A stretch of DNA of 64,000 bases from Betaproteobacteria bacterium (GTDB taxonomy: Bacteria > Pseudomonadota > Gammaproteobacteria > Burkholderiales > Casimicrobiaceae). Every line of letters begins with the position of its first letter. Within the stretch, counting starts at the first letter, position 1. The position numbers and the translations under genes were made by a program. Under the pieces are notes generated by a model. That model worked only from the letters and a program-made list of their open reading frames with translations. It ran no database searches and had not been told where the DNA came from. Positions 1 through 9,576 of this stretch are shown here, in pieces. The DNA lies in contig JAPUER010000053.1 in the NCBI GenBank assembly GCA_027492485.1, forward strand, positions 106,159 through 170,158, read 5' to 3'.

Positions 1-414
1 GGGGTGTGTGGCGCGGGCTGGACCGCGCCCAGGGGGGGCGGGCGCGGACACGCCCGCGCCTACAGGACGCTCCACGCGACGGGACTGGGCGAACCACGCC
101 GTGAAGGCGCAGGCCAGCATCGGATACAGCGCCAGAAACGCACAGAACAGGAAGGCCGAGAACCACGCCAGCGGCAACGGCATGCCGCCGAACTCGTTCA
201 TGCTCACCCGCACCCAGGACACGCCGGCGAGGAAGTAGGCGAGCCCGAACGCGAAGCCGAGCAACGCGCCGCGCCGTACCGTTGGCGCACGCGCGATCAG
301 CGCGGCAAGCGCCGCGAAGCCAAGGTAAGGAAACCACCACCAGCCCATCGGCGCAAAGCCGAGCCAGGCGGTGAGTGCGCCAGAAGCCGCAGCCGACAAC
401 AAGGAAACGATCAA
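1..414 (-). CDS. lnt: Apolipoprotein N-acyltransferase, N-terminal part (cut by window edge)
   Basis: Lnt is an inner-membrane enzyme that adds the third acyl chain to lipoproteins. Only about the first 138 residues are present. They form hydrophobic segments, with a stretch reading FAFGLAYFLAGVSWVRVS followed by MNEFGGMP that matches the conserved N-terminal membrane region of Lnt. The likely start is TTG at 414-412, overlapping the corC stop (TTGA), which implies translational coupling; no ATG lies near. The last residues before the edge (GAGVSAPAPPGRGPAR) are encoded by a GC-rich hairpin and are not typical of Lnt. The corC-lnt order is the usual one in proteobacteria. Identity is secure from the motif and context; the start codon is less certain. 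Confidence 0.85.
   Translation of the reverse strand, partial: MIVSLLSAAASGALTAWLGFAPMGWWWFPYLGFAALAALIARAPTVRRGALLGFAFGLAYFLAGVSWVRVSMNEFGGMPLPLAWFSAFLFCAFLALYPMLACAFTAWFAQSRRVERPVGAGVSAPAPPGRGPARATHP
7..64. repeat. GC-rich inverted repeat inside the lnt reading frame
   Basis: Two nested pairs of complementary arms are visible. TGTGGCGCGGGC (7-18) pairs with GCCCGCGCCTACA (52-64) with one bulged base, and CCGCGCCC (23-30) pairs with GGGCGCGG (40-47), around a G-rich loop. The hairpin lies within lnt codons and keeps the frame open. On the minus strand its outer end reads TGTAGG, like the REP-like pairs in the liu cluster, so it may be a divergent relative; that link is inference. Confidence 0.6.
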
Positions 415-1238
415 ACCCGCTCCACCGTCAGCAGCCACACGCGGCGGCCGTCGGCACGCAGTACGGTGAACTTCAAACTGCTGAGCGTGATGCTTTCGCC
501 GCGATGCGGCACGCGGGCGAATTCCTGCATCAGCAGGCCGCCGACGGTGCCGGATTCGTCATCGCTGAACGCGGTGCCGAATTTCTCGTTGAAGGCGTCG
601 ATCTCGGTGGAGGCCTTGACCCGCCACTTGGTGGCGGATTCGGCGACGATGTTGTCGGCCTCTTCGTCGTAGTCGTATTCGTCGATGATTTCGCCGACGA
701 TCTGCTCCAGCACGTCTTCCAGCGTGACGAGGCCGGCGACCGAGCCATGCTCGTCGATCACGATGGCCATGTGGTTGCGCTGCGAGCGGAACTCGCGCAA
801 CAGCACGTTGAGCCGCTTGGTTTCGGGCACGAACACCGGCGGCCGCGCCACGGCGTGCAGCGAAAACGCGTCGGGATTGACCAGATAGGCGAGCAGATCC
901 TTGGCCAGCAGGATTCCGACCACTTCGTCGCGGTTGTCGCCGATCACCGGGTAACGCGAGTGGCGCGTCGCGACCATCTCGGCGATCACTTCGGCCGGCG
1001 CATCGTCGATCTCGATCACGTCCATCTGCGAGCGCGGCACCATGACGTCGCTGACCGTCATCTCGGCGACTTCGAGCGCGCCCTCGAAGATGGACAGCGC
1101 ATCGGCGTCGAGCAGTTTGCGTTCGTGCGCGTCGCGCAGCATGTCGAGCAAGTCGTCGCGGTCCTCCGGCGCACCGGAGAGCATGGTCGACAGCCGCTCG
1201 AAGAAGCCCGGCTTGGGGCGCGGTTCGCTATCGCTCAT
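411..1238 (-). CDS. corC: CorC/YbeX-type CBS-domain protein
   Basis: The 275-residue protein has a CBS-domain pair (about residues 60-195, containing VSDVMVPRSQM and GLVTLEDVLEQIVGEI) followed by a C-terminal CorC_HlyC domain. Family members are linked to magnesium/cobalt efflux and, as soluble forms like this one, sit between ybeY and lnt. No membrane segment is visible, so it is the short cytoplasmic type. The ATG at 1238 is the only good start. Its stop overlaps the lnt start. A 116-bp palindromic element fills the gap to ybeY upstream. The molecular role of this family is still debated. Confidence 0.9.
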   Translation of the reverse strand: MSDSEPRPKPGFFERLSTMLSGAPEDRDDLLDMLRDAHERKLLDADALSIFEGALEVAEMTVSDVMVPRSQMDVIEIDDAPAEVIAEMVATRHSRYPVIGDNRDEVVGILLAKDLLAYLVNPDAFSLHAVARPPVFVPETKRLNVLLREFRSQRNHMAIVIDEHGSVAGLVTLEDVLEQIVGEIIDEYDYDEEADNIVAESATKWRVKASTEIDAFNEKFGTAFSDDESGTVGGLLMQEFARVPHRGESITLSSLKFTVLRADGRRVWLLTVERV

Positions 1239-1265
1239 GACTGTCCGGCCGTGACCATCGCAGAT

Positions 1266-1381
1266 CGGCTTTTCGGGGAAATGGCGTCGGCATTGGGCTC
1301 CGCGGCGGAAATCTCCAAAAGTCGACTATTGGCGAAATCACGCGTCATGCCCAGTGAAATCGCGCTTTTCTCGAAAAGCTG
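1266..1381. repeat. Palindromic element, copy A (116 bp)
   Basis: Two 58-nt arms meet at GTC|GAC (1321-1326). The plus-strand arm begins CGGCTTTTCG and the minus-strand arm begins CAGCTTTTCG; each has GGGC about 25 nt before the centre. Counting by eye, about 37 of 58 positions agree between the arms. The element fills most of the 171-nt ybeY-corC gap. It shares its length, ends, centre and inner blocks with five other copies in the window (10731, 16348, 25584, 43540, 54007). Confidence 0.85.
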
Positions 1382-1409
1382 TTGCGCCGGATCGGCGTGC
1401 CGCACAAGG

Positions 1410-1901
1410 CTACTCGGTCTCATACGGATTTTTTATACGAAATCGGCGCAGCACTGCTATCTCGATCGCTTCCATCGCCTCGGCCTCGGTGGCGTCCTCG
1501 TGATCCAGTCCCTGCGCATGCAGCATGCCATGCACCACCATGTGGGCGTGATGATCGTGCAGCGTCTTCCCCTGCCCGCGCGCCTCGCGGGCGATCACCG
1601 GGGCGCAGATGGCGATGTCGGCTTGGTATGGCTGCGCCGACTTCCCCCTCCCTGGCCCTCCCCCGCTGGGGGAGGGAAGCCGTGCGTGCACGAAGGTGAG
1701 CACATTGGTGGCGTAGTCCTTGCCGCGGAAGTCGCGGTTCAGCGCGCGGCCTTCTTTCTCGTCGACGTAGCGGATGGTCACCACGCCGTCGCACGCGCCT
1801 GCATTGCCCGCATGCGCGGCCAGCGCCCAGCGGCGCACCTGTGCGCGGGAGGGCAGGTGCATCGCCGTTGAAGCGAATTGAACGCTGAGGTGTAGCGTCA
1901 T
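1410..1901 (-). CDS. ybeY: Endoribonuclease YbeY with a repeat-derived insertion
   Basis: YbeY is a zinc-dependent RNase needed for 16S rRNA 3'-end maturation and ribosome quality control. The metal site is intact near the C-terminus: HGMLHAQGLDH holds the three histidines. The conserved NVLTF block is at residues 66-70. Between it and the next conserved strand (ADIAICAPV) there are about 22 extra residues (VHARLPSPSGGGPGRGKSAQ and neighbours), encoded by a CCCTCCCCC/GGGGGAGGG palindrome. Most YbeY proteins have a shorter loop there. The insertion is in frame and far from the metal ligands, so the protein is probably active. The gene lies downstream of phoH, as usual. Confidence 0.93.
   Translation of the reverse strand: MTLHLSVQFASTAMHLPSRAQVRRWALAAHAGNAGACDGVVTIRYVDEKEGRALNRDFRGKDYATNVLTFVHARLPSPSGGGPGRGKSAQPYQADIAICAPVIAREARGQGKTLHDHHAHMVVHGMLHAQGLDHEDATEAEAMEAIEIAVLRRFRIKNPYETE
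1641..1680. repeat. G/C-run palindrome inside ybeY
   Basis: CCCTCCCCC (1656-1664), a GCT loop, then GGGGGAGGG (1668-1676), with further pyrimidine and purine runs on either side. It lies wholly in ybeY codons and encodes a Gly/Pro/Ser-rich loop. Palindromes of this kind are common intergenic repeats in betaproteobacteria; here it is exonic. Confidence 0.75.
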
Positions 1902-1920
1902 GGCTGGGTCGCCTTCGCCG

Positions 1921-2022
1921 CGCTGCGGCGAGGACGAAAGACGAGGGACGAGTGACGAAAAGCACCCTCTGTCCGCTTTGCCCCAGTTCCGTCATTCGTC
2001 ATTGGTCATTCGTCCTGCGGCG
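1921..2022. repeat. Long inverted repeat in the phoH-ybeY gap
   Basis: The left arm (about 1921-1962) contains AGGACGAAAGACGAGGGACG. The right arm (about 1986-2022), read in reverse complement, contains AGGACGAATGACCAATGACG. The arms agree at roughly 24 of 31 positions and carry a GACGA(A/G)TGAC-like heptad rhythm. They are separated by about 24 nt and fill the gap between two genes that are normally tightly linked. Confidence 0.75.
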
Positions 2023-2032
2023 CTCCGCGCCG

Positions 2033-3061
2033 CTAACTGTTATCCCGCGCGCTCTGCCGTTCGTAGGCGTTGACGATCTTTTGCACCAGCGGATGGCGCA
2101 CCACGTCGACGCTGGTGAAGCGGGTGAAGGCGATGCCCTTGACGCCGCCGAGCACATGCTGGGCGTCGATCAGACCGCTCTTCTGGTTCTTCTGCAGATC
2201 GATCTGGGTCGGGTCGCCGGTGACCACCGTTTTGGTGCCGAAGCCGATGCGGGTCAGGAACATCTTCATCTGCTCGGGCGTGGTGTTCTGTGCCTCGTCG
2301 AGGATGATGAAGGCGCCGTTCAACGTGCGCCCGCGCATGAAGGCAAGCGGCGCCACCTCGATGGTGCCGCGTTCCATGAGCTTGGTCGTCTTCTCGAAAC
2401 CCATCAGGTCGAACAGCGCGTCGTACAGCGGGCGCAGATACGGGTCCACCTTCTGGATCAGGTCGCCCGGCAGAAAGCCCAGCCGCTCGCCCGCCTCCAC
2501 CGCCGGCCGCACCAGCACGATGCGCTTGATCAGGTCGCGCTCGAAAGCGTCCACCGCGCAGGCCACCGCGAGGTAAGTCTTGCCGGTGCCGGCGGGGCCG
2601 ATGCCGAAGGTGATGTCGTGATCGCGGATGTTTTGCAGGTAGGTCAACTGCGTCGGCGTGCGCGCGGTGAGATCGGCACGCTTGACCTTGAGCGGGATGG
2701 CGCCCGCGGCGGCCTCCAGCGCGGCGAACTCTTCGGCAAGCTTGGCCTTGGCCGCCGCTTCATCGGCATCGTCGCCGGCCGCGATCGGCAAGCGCAGTTC
2801 GGTCAGCGTGAGTTCGATATCGCTGTCGTCGAGGTCGCGCTTGCCGCCGCGTGCGATGTAGCGAAAGCGCTCGATCGCCTTTTTGGCCGCCTGCGCGGAT
2901 GCCGTTTCGCCGCTGATGCTGAACTGCGCCATGCGCCGCCGGATGCTGACCGCAAAAGCCGCCTCGATGCGACGGAGATGATCGTCCATCGCACCGCAAA
3001 CAGTGGCGAGCGTGGCGTTGTCGATGGGCTCGAGCGACAGATCGAGCGTGGAGGTAGTCAA
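2033..3061 (-). CDS. phoH: PhoH-like ATPase (YbeZ)
   Basis: A P-loop ATPase of the PhoH/YbeZ family, partner of YbeY in rRNA and RNA metabolism. The Walker A motif is GIGPAGTGKTYLAVACA and the Walker B region is GAFIILDEAQNTTPEQMKMF. The reading frame stays open much further upstream, but that part is low-complexity Arg-rich sequence overlapping the pilB-like gene, so I place the start at TTG 3061 (LTTSTLDLSLEP). This gives 342 residues, close to the usual size. The gene heads phoH-ybeY-corC-lnt. The start codon is the only real uncertainty. Confidence 0.9.
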   Translation of the reverse strand: MTTSTLDLSLEPIDNATLATVCGAMDDHLRRIEAAFAVSIRRRMAQFSISGETASAQAAKKAIERFRYIARGGKRDLDDSDIELTLTELRLPIAAGDDADEAAAKAKLAEEFAALEAAAGAIPLKVKRADLTARTPTQLTYLQNIRDHDITFGIGPAGTGKTYLAVACAVDAFERDLIKRIVLVRPAVEAGERLGFLPGDLIQKVDPYLRPLYDALFDLMGFEKTTKLMERGTIEVAPLAFMRGRTLNGAFIILDEAQNTTPEQMKMFLTRIGFGTKTVVTGDPTQIDLQKNQKSGLIDAQHVLGGVKGIAFTRFTSVDVVRHPLVQKIVNAYERQSARDNS

Positions 3062-3135
3062 GGCGTGGCGATGCGGTCGGAAAGCCGCGTATTTTCGGGG
3101 TTTTGCGTCATTGCCGCAAATGGCCGGCGCGGCCG

Positions 3136-4947
<1,812 letters not shown>

Positions 4948-4983
4948 GACGGGAGCATGGCCGGCTGACCGGCGTCAAGCAGG

Positions 4984-5013
4984 CAACAAAACGCTGGAGC
5001 GTTTGCTCCAGCG
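4984..5013 (-). terminator. Rho-independent terminator of ppc
   Basis: On the minus strand CGCTGGAG-CAAACG-CTCCAGCG is followed by TTTTGTTG. The stem is a perfect 8 bp and begins 2-3 nt after the ppc stop. It separates ppc from the pilB-like gene. Confidence 0.85.
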
Positions 5014-5015
5014 GA

Positions 5016-7775
5016 CTAACCGGTATTGCGCAGGCCCGCCGCCAGGCCGTTGATGCTGAGATGCAGCGCCCGCTGGGTGCGCTCCTCGACGTCGCCCGAG
5101 CGCACCCGGCGGATCAGCTCGATCTGCAGGTGGTTGAGCGGATCGAGATAGGGGAAGCGGTTGCGGATCGAGCGCGCCAGCGTCGGGTTGTCTGCCAGCG
5201 GCGCGGCGCCGACGATCTCGCGATAGGCTGCCTGGGTGCGCTCCCATTCGACATGGATGGCATTCCAGATGCGCTCGCGGATCGCGCGATCCTGCACCAG
5301 CGTGCCGTAGGCGGCGCCGATCTGCATGTCGGTCTTCGACAGCACCATGCCGAGGTTCGACAGCACGGCGGCGAAGAACGGCCAGTCGCGTGCCATCGCA
5401 CGCAGGTCGTCCATCGCGTCGGGCGTCTCGTCGATCAGCCGCGCCACGGCGCTGCCGAAGCCATACCAGCCGGGCAAGGCGACCCGCGCCTGCGCCCAAC
5501 TGAACACCCAGGGAATGGCGCGCAAATCCTCGATGCGGGCGCCGGCCTTGCGCGAGGCCGGGCGCGAGCCGATGTTCAGCTCGGCGATCTCCTTGATCGG
5601 CGTGCTTTCGCGGAAATAGGTCACGAAACCGTCGTCGCCATAGACCAGCGCGCGATAGGCGGCGTAGGCGTGTCCGCTCAGTTTTTCGGCCACCGCTTCG
5701 AACCGCGTCTGACGCGCGGTGTCGCCGACAACGTTCGGCAGCAGCGTGCTTTCCAGCACGGCGGCCAGCAAGGTCTCCAGATTACGTTGCGCGAGCTCGG
5801 GGTCGCCATACTTGCTGGAGATGATTTCGCCCTGTTCGGTGAGCCGCAGAAAGCCGTTCACCGCGCCCGCCGGCTGCGCGCGGATCGCCTCGTAACTCGG
5901 GCCGCCGCCGCGACCGACGCTGCCGCCACGACCGTGGAACAGGCAGAGCCGCACACCGTGCTGCGCGAAGCAGTCGACCAGCGCCCGTTGCGCGCGGTAG
6001 AGCGACCAGTTGGCGGTGAAATAGCCGCCATCCTTGTTGCTGTCGCTGTAGCCGAGCATGATTTCCTGGGCATCGCCCTGCGCCTTGATCCAGCGCCGAT
6101 AGAGCGGATGCGCGAAGACCGCGGCCATCACCGTCGGCGCGTTGTGCAAGTCCTCGATGGTCTCGAACAGCGGCACGATGGCCACCGCCAGATGCGGCAC
6201 CTCGCCGCCACGGGCGAGACCGACCTCCTTGCACAGCGTGGCGACTTCGAGCAGATCGGACACCGATTCGCCCTTGGAGATGATCATGCGTGGCAGCGCC
6301 GCGGCGCCGAAACGGGCGTGCACCTCGGCGGCGCGGCGGAAAATCGCCAGTTCCGACAGCGCGCTCTCCGACAGTCGCGTATATGGCGAGGCCAGCAAGC
6401 GCGGGCTTTCCAGCTCGCGGCTCAGCAACGCCACCTTGTCGGCTTCCGGCAGCGCCGCGTAGTCGGCGCAGACGCCGCAACCGGCCAGCAGCTCGGCGAC
6501 CACCGCCTCGTGCACGGCCGAGTTCTGCCGCAAATCGACCGGCGCCAGATGAAAGCCGAAGGTTTCCACCGCCCGCTTCAGCGGCAGCACCCGCGCATCG
6601 GCGATCACGCCCGAGCCGTGGCCGGCGAGCGATTCGGCGATGGTGTCGAGGTCGTCGGCCAGTTCGTCCGCCGTGGCATAGGGCGCGGCGTCGGCGTGGT
6701 GCGGGGCGCGGGCTGGCGCCTGACCGGTCAGGCTGCGGTAACTGGCGGCGAGGCGACTGTAAATGCCGACCAGCGCACGGCGATAGGGCTCGTCGACGCG
6801 GAAGCGGGAATCGTCGCCGGCACGATCGGCGAGATCGTTCAGCGCTGGCGTCACCGCCACCAGCCGGCTCGACATCGCCAGCTCCGCCCCCAGCGCGTGC
6901 AGTTCGCGCAGATAGTGCGCAAGCGCGAGTTCGCACTGGGTATCGATCACATAGCCGAGGGTGTCGGCGTTGACGAAGGGGTTGCCGTCGCGATCGCCGC
7001 CGATCCACATGCCGACCTTGAAGAACGGAGGCAATTCGGCCACCGTGCGGTCGTGCGCGGCGAGGTGCTGCAACGTGTTGCCGAGCAGGCGCGGCACTTC
7101 CGACAGGAAGCTGGCGCGGAAGTACGACAGCGCGTTGTCGATCTCGTCGCGCACGCGCAGCTTGGTCAGGCGCAGCATCGCCGTCTGCCAGAGCTGGAGC
7201 ACGAGGCGGTGCAGGTCGGCATCGCGGCTGTCGTCGTCGCTGCTCAGCGCCAGCGCGATGTGGCGCTCGGCATCGAGCGTGCTCTGCCGCTTGATCTCGG
7301 TCGGGTGCGCGGTCAACGTCGGGCTGATCAGCGCCCGCGCCAGGCAATGCCAGATTTCGTTGCCGGACACGTCGGCCGCTTGCAGATGGGCGAACGCGGC
7401 CGCCAGCGAGCCGGGCTGCGCCGCCGAGCCGCTGCGCTTGTGGTGGCGCCGGCGGCGGTTCTGCTGCACATCCTCGGCGATATTGGCAAGGTGCGAGAAG
7501 TAGGTGAAAGCGCGTACCACGTCGAGCGATTCTTCGATCGACAGGTCGGCCAGCATCGCCTCCAGCGGCCGGTGCGACGCGCCTTCGCGATGAAAGCGCA
7601 CCGATTCCTGGCGGATGGTTTCGATCTTGGCGAACGTCTGCTCGCCGCGCTGCGAGCGGATCACCTCGCCGAGCAGGCGGCCCAGCAACCGGGTATCGGC
7701 CTTCAGCGGCGCGTCCTTGTCGGATTCGGTGGCGGCTTGCGTGGCGGCGTTTGCCGGGGCGTTGGCGGCGTTCAT
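5016..7775 (-). CDS. ppc: Phosphoenolpyruvate carboxylase
   Basis: Cytosolic anaplerotic enzyme: PEP + bicarbonate gives oxaloacetate + phosphate. Length is 919 residues from ATG 7775, normal for bacterial Ppc; a TTG six codons upstream is possible but less likely. Signatures are all present: the catalytic His region LTAHPTEIKRQS, GYSDSNKDGG, the glycine-rich loop FHGRGGSVGRGGGP, and the conserved C-terminal tail ending RNTG. It is transcribed alone, with a terminator after the stop and a 20-bp inverted repeat upstream of the start. Confidence 0.97.
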   Translation of the reverse strand: MNAANAPANAATQAATESDKDAPLKADTRLLGRLLGEVIRSQRGEQTFAKIETIRQESVRFHREGASHRPLEAMLADLSIEESLDVVRAFTYFSHLANIAEDVQQNRRRRHHKRSGSAAQPGSLAAAFAHLQAADVSGNEIWHCLARALISPTLTAHPTEIKRQSTLDAERHIALALSSDDDSRDADLHRLVLQLWQTAMLRLTKLRVRDEIDNALSYFRASFLSEVPRLLGNTLQHLAAHDRTVAELPPFFKVGMWIGGDRDGNPFVNADTLGYVIDTQCELALAHYLRELHALGAELAMSSRLVAVTPALNDLADRAGDDSRFRVDEPYRRALVGIYSRLAASYRSLTGQAPARAPHHADAAPYATADELADDLDTIAESLAGHGSGVIADARVLPLKRAVETFGFHLAPVDLRQNSAVHEAVVAELLAGCGVCADYAALPEADKVALLSRELESPRLLASPYTRLSESALSELAIFRRAAEVHARFGAAALPRMIISKGESVSDLLEVATLCKEVGLARGGEVPHLAVAIVPLFETIEDLHNAPTVMAAVFAHPLYRRWIKAQGDAQEIMLGYSDSNKDGGYFTANWSLYRAQRALVDCFAQHGVRLCLFHGRGGSVGRGGGPSYEAIRAQPAGAVNGFLRLTEQGEIISSKYGDPELAQRNLETLLAAVLESTLLPNVVGDTARQTRFEAVAEKLSGHAYAAYRALVYGDDGFVTYFRESTPIKEIAELNIGSRPASRKAGARIEDLRAIPWVFSWAQARVALPGWYGFGSAVARLIDETPDAMDDLRAMARDWPFFAAVLSNLGMVLSKTDMQIGAAYGTLVQDRAIRERIWNAIHVEWERTQAAYREIVGAAPLADNPTLARSIRNRFPYLDPLNHLQIELIRRVRSGDVEERTQRALHLSINGLAAGLRNTG

Positions 7776-7819
7776 GCGGCGATTATGCTGCAACGCACAA
7801 CTACTGCAAACTACCTTTC

Positions 7820-7922
7820 ATTCCACTTCCAAATCAATAGGAGACTAGGCGCGACGACGCAGACAGTGCGTGAGCACGGCAAGGAGGAGCAACAACGTAT
7901 CGTATTGATTTGGAAGTGGAAT
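7820..7922. repeat. Perfect 20-bp inverted repeat around a 63-nt segment
   Basis: ATTCCACTTCCAAATCAATA (7820-7839) is exactly mirrored at 7903-7922. The 63 nt between holds a small hairpin (ACGCA-GACAG-TGCGT) and no gene. It lies between the ppc start and the stop of the delta-60 repeat gene, so any ppc promoter lies in or next to it. The arms are AT-richer than the surroundings. Confidence 0.9.
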
Positions 7923-7930
7923 CAAGGTCG

Positions 7931-9493
7931 CTACGGCAGCGCCATGCCGCACTGGTTGACCAGATAGTCGCGCACCGCCGCCCACGAGGTGCGGCTGGCT
8001 TCGGGCGGGAAGCCGATGCCGGCGGTCACCGCGCTGCCGGTCATGCCCAACGCGATGCGGGCCAGCAGCAGCGCATCGGTGCTCGCCAGCACCCGGCCGT
8101 CGCCGTCGAGATCGTTGCCGCAGGCGCGATAGCCGAACGGGCCGCCGTCGTAGCGGACCGAGCAAAAGTCGTAGTCGCCGTTACCACCGGGGCAGGAGCT
8201 ACCGACGACGATGCGGCCGTCGGGATAAAGCGCGACGCCGGGCTTCGGCGAGTAGAGGAAGTAGAAGCCGCCGCTGCCGATCGGCGTGATGGCGTAGCCG
8301 GTGCCGTTGAACGTGGTGTCGAGCGCGCCTTCCGCCGTGAACCGCTGCACGCAGATGTCGGCGGCGCTGTTGTTGCCGCCGTTGCCGCAACTGCCGGCAA
8401 CCACGATGCGGCCATCCGGCTGCACGGCGATGGCATACGCCATATTGCCGTAGTTGCCGACCGTCGTCAGCACCTGCCCGCCGCTGCCAAACCCGGTGTC
8501 CATGGCGCCGTTGGCGGCAAGGCGCAGCAGGCAGAAATCGCCCTTGAGGAACATGCCGACCGTATGTGCACACTGCCCCGCCAGCAGCAGCTTGCCGTCG
8601 GGCTGGATCGCCACCGCCTGCACGCTGCCGGACGCGGTTGCCAGCACCTTGCCGGACTGGCCGAATCCGGTGTCGACGCTGCCGTTGGCCAGCAGCCGCA
8701 ACGCGCAATAGAGATACACACCGCCATTGCCGCAGGCACCGGCAAGCACAATCTTGCCGTCGCTCTGCACCAGCGCCGCGCTGCCAAAGTCGGCATTCGC
8801 GTTCATGTCGGTCACCAGGCTGCCGCTCGCGCTGCCGTTGAATGTGGTGTCGATGGCGCCGTCGGCGGTGAAGCGCTGCACGCAGAAGTCGTAGGTCGCG
8901 GCGCCCTGGCAACTGCCGACCACGATGATCTTGCCGTCCGGCTGCAAGGTCATGTTGTAAGGCTGCGTGCTGCCGCTGCCGAGCGCACCACCGAGGGCGA
9001 CGCCGGCCGCACCGAAGCCGCTGTCGAGCGCGCCGCTACCGGTGTAGCGCAACAGGCAGAACTGCGCTGTGGCAGCCGCCGTACAGCGACCGGCCACGAC
9101 CAGTTTGCCGTCGCTGCGCAGGGCGGCGCCGACCGGTGCAAATTCCGGTGCGGCAACGTAGGTTGTCCTGATCTGGCCGGTCGCGTTGAAACTGGTGTCA
9201 AGCGCCCCGGTCGGCAGGAAGCGGGCGATGCAGACACTCAACACACTGCCGTTGGTGCTGGCGTTGCAGTGACCGACCTGAATGACTTTGCCGTCGGGCT
9301 GCAGGAGCAGCGCAATCGCCACATCGTTGCTGTTGCCAAACGAGGTGAGCAGTTTGCCGGCGCCTTGCGCGCTCAGCGTCGCCCACGACGCGTCGAGCGT
9401 GCCGGGCTGGCCGGGGGTGGCGGCCGCCAGCGCGGCGATGCCGGCGCAGAGCGCGGCCGCGGTGTATTTGAGTGCGTTCGATGGTGTCGACAT
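7931..9493 (-). CDS. Secreted delta-60 repeat protein with dockerin-like C-terminus
   Basis: A 520-residue protein with an N-terminal signal peptide (ALKYTAAALCAGIAALAAAT). About seven tandem repeats of roughly 55-60 residues follow, each with a (P/S)DGK(I/V)-hydrophobic-G core and an LDT(S/T)F motif, the pattern of the delta-60 family (predicted beta-propeller). The last ~60 residues (beginning DLDGDGR, then TDALLLARIALGMTG) form a separate Ca-binding, dockerin-like module also found at the end of the subtilase at 20956. Cysteines recur in pairs through the repeats. Function is unknown; a cell-surface or secreted binding protein is the reasonable guess. The start is ATG 9493. Confidence 0.82.
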   Translation of the reverse strand: MSTPSNALKYTAAALCAGIAALAAATPGQPGTLDASWATLSAQGAGKLLTSFGNSNDVAIALLLQPDGKVIQVGHCNASTNGSVLSVCIARFLPTGALDTSFNATGQIRTTYVAAPEFAPVGAALRSDGKLVVAGRCTAAATAQFCLLRYTGSGALDSGFGAAGVALGGALGSGSTQPYNMTLQPDGKIIVVGSCQGAATYDFCVQRFTADGAIDTTFNGSASGSLVTDMNANADFGSAALVQSDGKIVLAGACGNGGVYLYCALRLLANGSVDTGFGQSGKVLATASGSVQAVAIQPDGKLLLAGQCAHTVGMFLKGDFCLLRLAANGAMDTGFGSGGQVLTTVGNYGNMAYAIAVQPDGRIVVAGSCGNGGNNSAADICVQRFTAEGALDTTFNGTGYAITPIGSGGFYFLYSPKPGVALYPDGRIVVGSSCPGGNGDYDFCSVRYDGGPFGYRACGNDLDGDGRVLASTDALLLARIALGMTGSAVTAGIGFPPEASRTSWAAVRDYLVNQCGMALP

Positions 9494-9576
9494 CCGGTGT
9501 GCTCCTCGCGGACCGGCAACGGCGAATGCGGTTGCCGGGTGCGTTCAAGTATTAGCGCAACGCGGCGGAATCCGGC

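Noticed and set aside
1235-1423. Small open frame across the ybeY-corC gap
   Set aside because: It lies almost entirely in palindromic element A and has no conserved features.
5061-7967. Very long open frame opposite ppc (968 codons)
   Set aside because: It is a mirror of ppc caused by GC-rich codon use. Its translation is Arg/Gln/Ala/His-rich with no domain, while ppc has every expected motif.
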